Shown here in pieces: positions 5,113 through 6,553 of a stretch of DNA of 6,553 nucleotides. The stretch spans positions 476 to 7,028 of the forward strand of contig DDZY01000131.1 of the NCBI GenBank assembly GCA_002346525.1. Direction: 5' to 3'. The notes beneath the pieces were generated by a model. The model had not been told where the DNA came from, did no database searches, and saw only the letters and a list, made by a program, of their open reading frames with translations. This stretch comes from Proteobacteria bacterium UBA2996. Lineage in GTDB: Bacteria; Pseudomonadota; Gammaproteobacteria; Arenicellales; UBA868. How positions within the stretch are numbered: the stretch's first letter is position 1; each line of letters starts with the position of its first letter. Both the position numbers and the translations under genes were made by a program.

Positions 5113-6285
5113 CTATACCAAGGGGGTTCGATAAAGCACCTTTCCATCGAACTTGATCTCCACGTCGACAAGGAACTCAGAAATTGTTCCAAGATCTAGT
5201 TCAACACCTAATCCAGGCCCTTCTGGGAGGACTATCTGTCCATTGGTGGGTGCGACGGGATCGACAACAAGCGACTTTGCGAGCTCCGTCGACTGGAATG
5301 GATACTCACAAATCTCGGCAGATTGCACGCCTGCAAAGGGCGTAATCGACGCAACCAACGCAAGGTGCGTCGTGAAGGTATGGTTTACGAAGGTCACATT
5401 TTTGGCGAGCGCGTAGTCGGCAATAATCTTTGCCGGTGCAATGCCGCCTACCCGCCCGGCATCAATCTGGATAAACTCCACACCACCCGCATCGATCAGA
5501 TGTCGCGCAGAGAACACATCCTGTGATCCCTCGCCAGCAGCTAGCTTTATTGTCTTGCAGTATCCTTTTAGCTCTCGATAGGCATGTACCGCATTGCCGA
5601 TAAATGGCTCTTCCAGCCAAGTCACGCGGACCTCTTCAAGGGCCGCTAGTCGCTGTCGGGCAGCTTCTACGTCTTCTCCCCAGACGGTCCCCGCATCCAC
5701 GAGCAAAGTTCCATCAAGGCCGATACCTTCGCGGGCTGCATGCACCTGGTCACGATCATTTTCGACTGCGCCTCGCCCGTAACCCCCCCAGCCGAACTTG
5801 ACCGCGCGAAAGCCCTGTGACTGAACCGTTCGTGCCGCCTGATACGTCTTATCCGGTGTCTCCGCAAACAGCAGCGACGCATATGGAGTTTTAGGATAAG
5901 CGGTGTCGTAACCGAGCAGCTGAAAAACCGGCTCTTCTCGTTTCTTGCCCAACAGATCCCAAAGCGCGATCTCGACGCCAGAGAAAGTATGAGCCGTTTG
6001 TGCAATATCCATCCCCCGTGCACGAACACTCTGATCCAGGACAGCTATGTCCTCTGGTGTATTAATCTCCACTCCCAGGACCTGTTCAACGATATTCCGA
6101 CAGGCACTGTGTGAAGGCGGACAGACTGCATTCGCGATCGATACCAGGGGCGATGCCTCGCATTCACCCCACCCCGTCAAATCACCGGAACGGACCCGCA
6201 CGACAAGGGCGTCCTGACTTCCATCGCCGATGTCACGGATGACGGGCATTTTCAAGTAGAAAAAATCGACGCTTTCAATCTTCAT
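5113..6285 (-). CDS. Enolase-superfamily enzyme, mandelate racemase type with an intact Asp-His dyad
   Basis: 390 aa, full length. It is likely a dehydratase or racemase/epimerase acting on a hydroxy or sugar acid through a Mg-bound enediolate. The capping domain ends in VEIALWDLLGKKREEPVFQLLG (104-125). Barrel residues are Lys163 (VKFGWGGYG), Asp197 (LVDAGTVWG), Glu226 (TWLEEPF), Glu252 (AGEGSQ), Asp275 (QIDAGRVGG) and His302 (FVNHTFTTHLAL). Asp275-His302 is the mandelate racemase dyad at the canonical 27-residue spacing. The KFGWG motif replaces KxK, leaving Lys163 as the only lysine there. The C-terminus ends with LVDVEIKFDGKVLYR, a tail I recall in one uncharacterised subfamily. The start is ATG 6285 (MKIESVDFFY) with GGGA 7 nt upstream. 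An in-frame extension to 6390 runs into the PhzF-like gene and is rejected. It lies 52 bp behind the PhzF-like gene and is probably co-transcribed with it. It is not the usual ~440-aa L-fuconate dehydratase. Confidence 0.95.
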   Translation of the reverse strand: MKIESVDFFYLKMPVIRDIGDGSQDALVVRVRSGDLTGWGECEASPLVSIANAVCPPSHSACRNIVEQVLGVEINTPEDIAVLDQSVRARGMDIAQTAHTFSGVEIALWDLLGKKREEPVFQLLGYDTAYPKTPYASLLFAETPDKTYQAARTVQSQGFRAVKFGWGGYGRGAVENDRDQVHAAREGIGLDGTLLVDAGTVWGEDVEAARQRLAALEEVRVTWLEEPFIGNAVHAYRELKGYCKTIKLAAGEGSQDVFSARHLIDAGGVEFIQIDAGRVGGIAPAKIIADYALAKNVTFVNHTFTTHLALVASITPFAGVQSAEICEYPFQSTELAKSLVVDPVAPTNGQIVLPEGPGLGVELDLGTISEFLVDVEIKFDGKVLYRTPLV

Positions 6286-6337
6286 CGTGAATTCCCGGCA
6301 TCCAGGCGGTGGGTGTGCCTGACTTCGTGTTCCCGAT

Positions 6338-6553
6338 CTATGAGAGCAAGAAAGATCCTTCGATGGTCTTGGTCGCAACACCGCCAACACAAACCGCGGC
6401 TACCTGCCCCTGGGAGATTGACAGTCTGCTGGTGATAAGACTAGGACGCCCCAATACATTTCCCTGCTCGCTATGCAGCACAAGGTCCCCATTTCGTAGA
6501 TCGCCCAGCTGACTCGCCTGATAGAGGTAGCAACTGACGGCCCGATTGGTGGT
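6338..6553 (-). CDS. PhzF-family isomerase, C-terminal 71 codons only (start beyond the window)
   Basis: The reverse complement from base 6553 is open without interruption to TAG at 6338-6340. The 71 residues fit the end of PhzF-like proteins (diaminopimelate-epimerase fold, ~260-300 aa). A helix lies after the active-site loop (AVSCYLYQ, 5-12), followed by the family signature SEQGNVLGRPSLI (28-40, compare xQGxxMGRPSxI) and a final strand pair with VCVGGVATKTIEGSFLL. PhzF itself isomerises dihydrohydroxyanthranilate in phenazine synthesis, but most relatives are uncharacterised isomerases or epimerases, and nothing here suggests phenazine production. Catalytic residues lie outside the window, so activity cannot be judged. 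It is followed at 52 bp by the enolase-superfamily gene on the same strand. A weak 5-bp inverted repeat (6303-6307 with 6317-6321) lies in the gap. Confidence 0.82.
   Translation of the reverse strand, partial: TTNRAVSCYLYQASQLGDLRNGDLVLHSEQGNVLGRPSLITSRLSISQGQVAAVCVGGVATKTIEGSFLLS

Noticed and set aside
5113..6285. Assignment as L-fuconate dehydratase to complete a fucose pathway with the SDR
   Set aside because: That enzyme is about 440 aa with a different N-terminus and KxK motif. This 390-aa protein has KFGWG and a different tail.
6286..6390. 35-residue extension of the 5113-6285 gene
   Set aside because: It runs into the PhzF-like coding sequence on the same strand and has no family similarity. 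ATG 6285 has its own ribosome site.
6309..6512. 67-codon plus-strand frame at the right end
   Set aside because: It is antisense to the PhzF-like C-terminus, which has a recognisable signature.

Overview
The window is a dense block of catabolic-type enzymes from a bacterium of moderate GC content (mid-50s percent by eye). Intergenic gaps are short and genes sit in co-directional pairs. I see no RNA genes, mobile elements, CRISPR array or integration site. The lineage cannot be fixed from the sequence. Clustering of divergent enolase-superfamily paralogues with SDRs and PhyH dioxygenases is known from free-living oligotrophs and sponge-associated or marine groups (for example SAR202 Chloroflexi and Poribacteria). 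That is only a hint, because proteobacteria also carry such clusters.

Layout: (1) A minus-strand unit, read right to left, contains an MLE-type enolase-superfamily enzyme with a GTG start (1808-2917), a mandelate-racemase-type enolase-superfamily protein (544-1713), and an SDR that starts at 501 and runs off the left edge. The gaps are 94 and 42 bp. (2) A 345-bp divergent control region (2918-3262) holds several short palindromes and one doubtful small reading frame. (3) A plus-strand pair follows: an SDR of the 2-keto-3-deoxy-L-fuconate dehydrogenase/BDH2 type (3263-4006) and a PhyH-family Fe(II)/2-oxoglutarate dioxygenase (4151-4990). (4) Convergent to these is a minus-strand pair: the last 71 codons of a PhzF-family isomerase entering from the right edge (6338-6553), then a third enolase-superfamily enzyme, again of mandelate-racemase type (5113-6285).

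Together the window encodes three enolase-superfamily proteins from three clearly different branches, two SDRs, one dioxygenase and one PhzF-like isomerase. The simplest reading is degradation of acid sugars or related hydroxy acids. Enolase-superfamily dehydratases or epimerases would make 2-keto-3-deoxy acids or invert alpha-carbons, and the SDRs would oxidise hydroxyls. The dioxygenase would hydroxylate an entry substrate or remove a blocking group. An alternative is metabolism of a hydroxylated cyclic imino acid or betaine. No transporter, regulator, kinase, aldolase or hydrolase is visible, so the substrate cannot be read off from this window.

The most unusual feature is the central enolase-superfamily protein (544-1713). 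It keeps the three Mg ligands but has Tyr and Gly where the mandelate racemase Asp-His dyad should be, and Glu in place of the second Lys of the KxK motif. The third paralogue (5113-6285) keeps the dyad, at exactly the same residue spacing.
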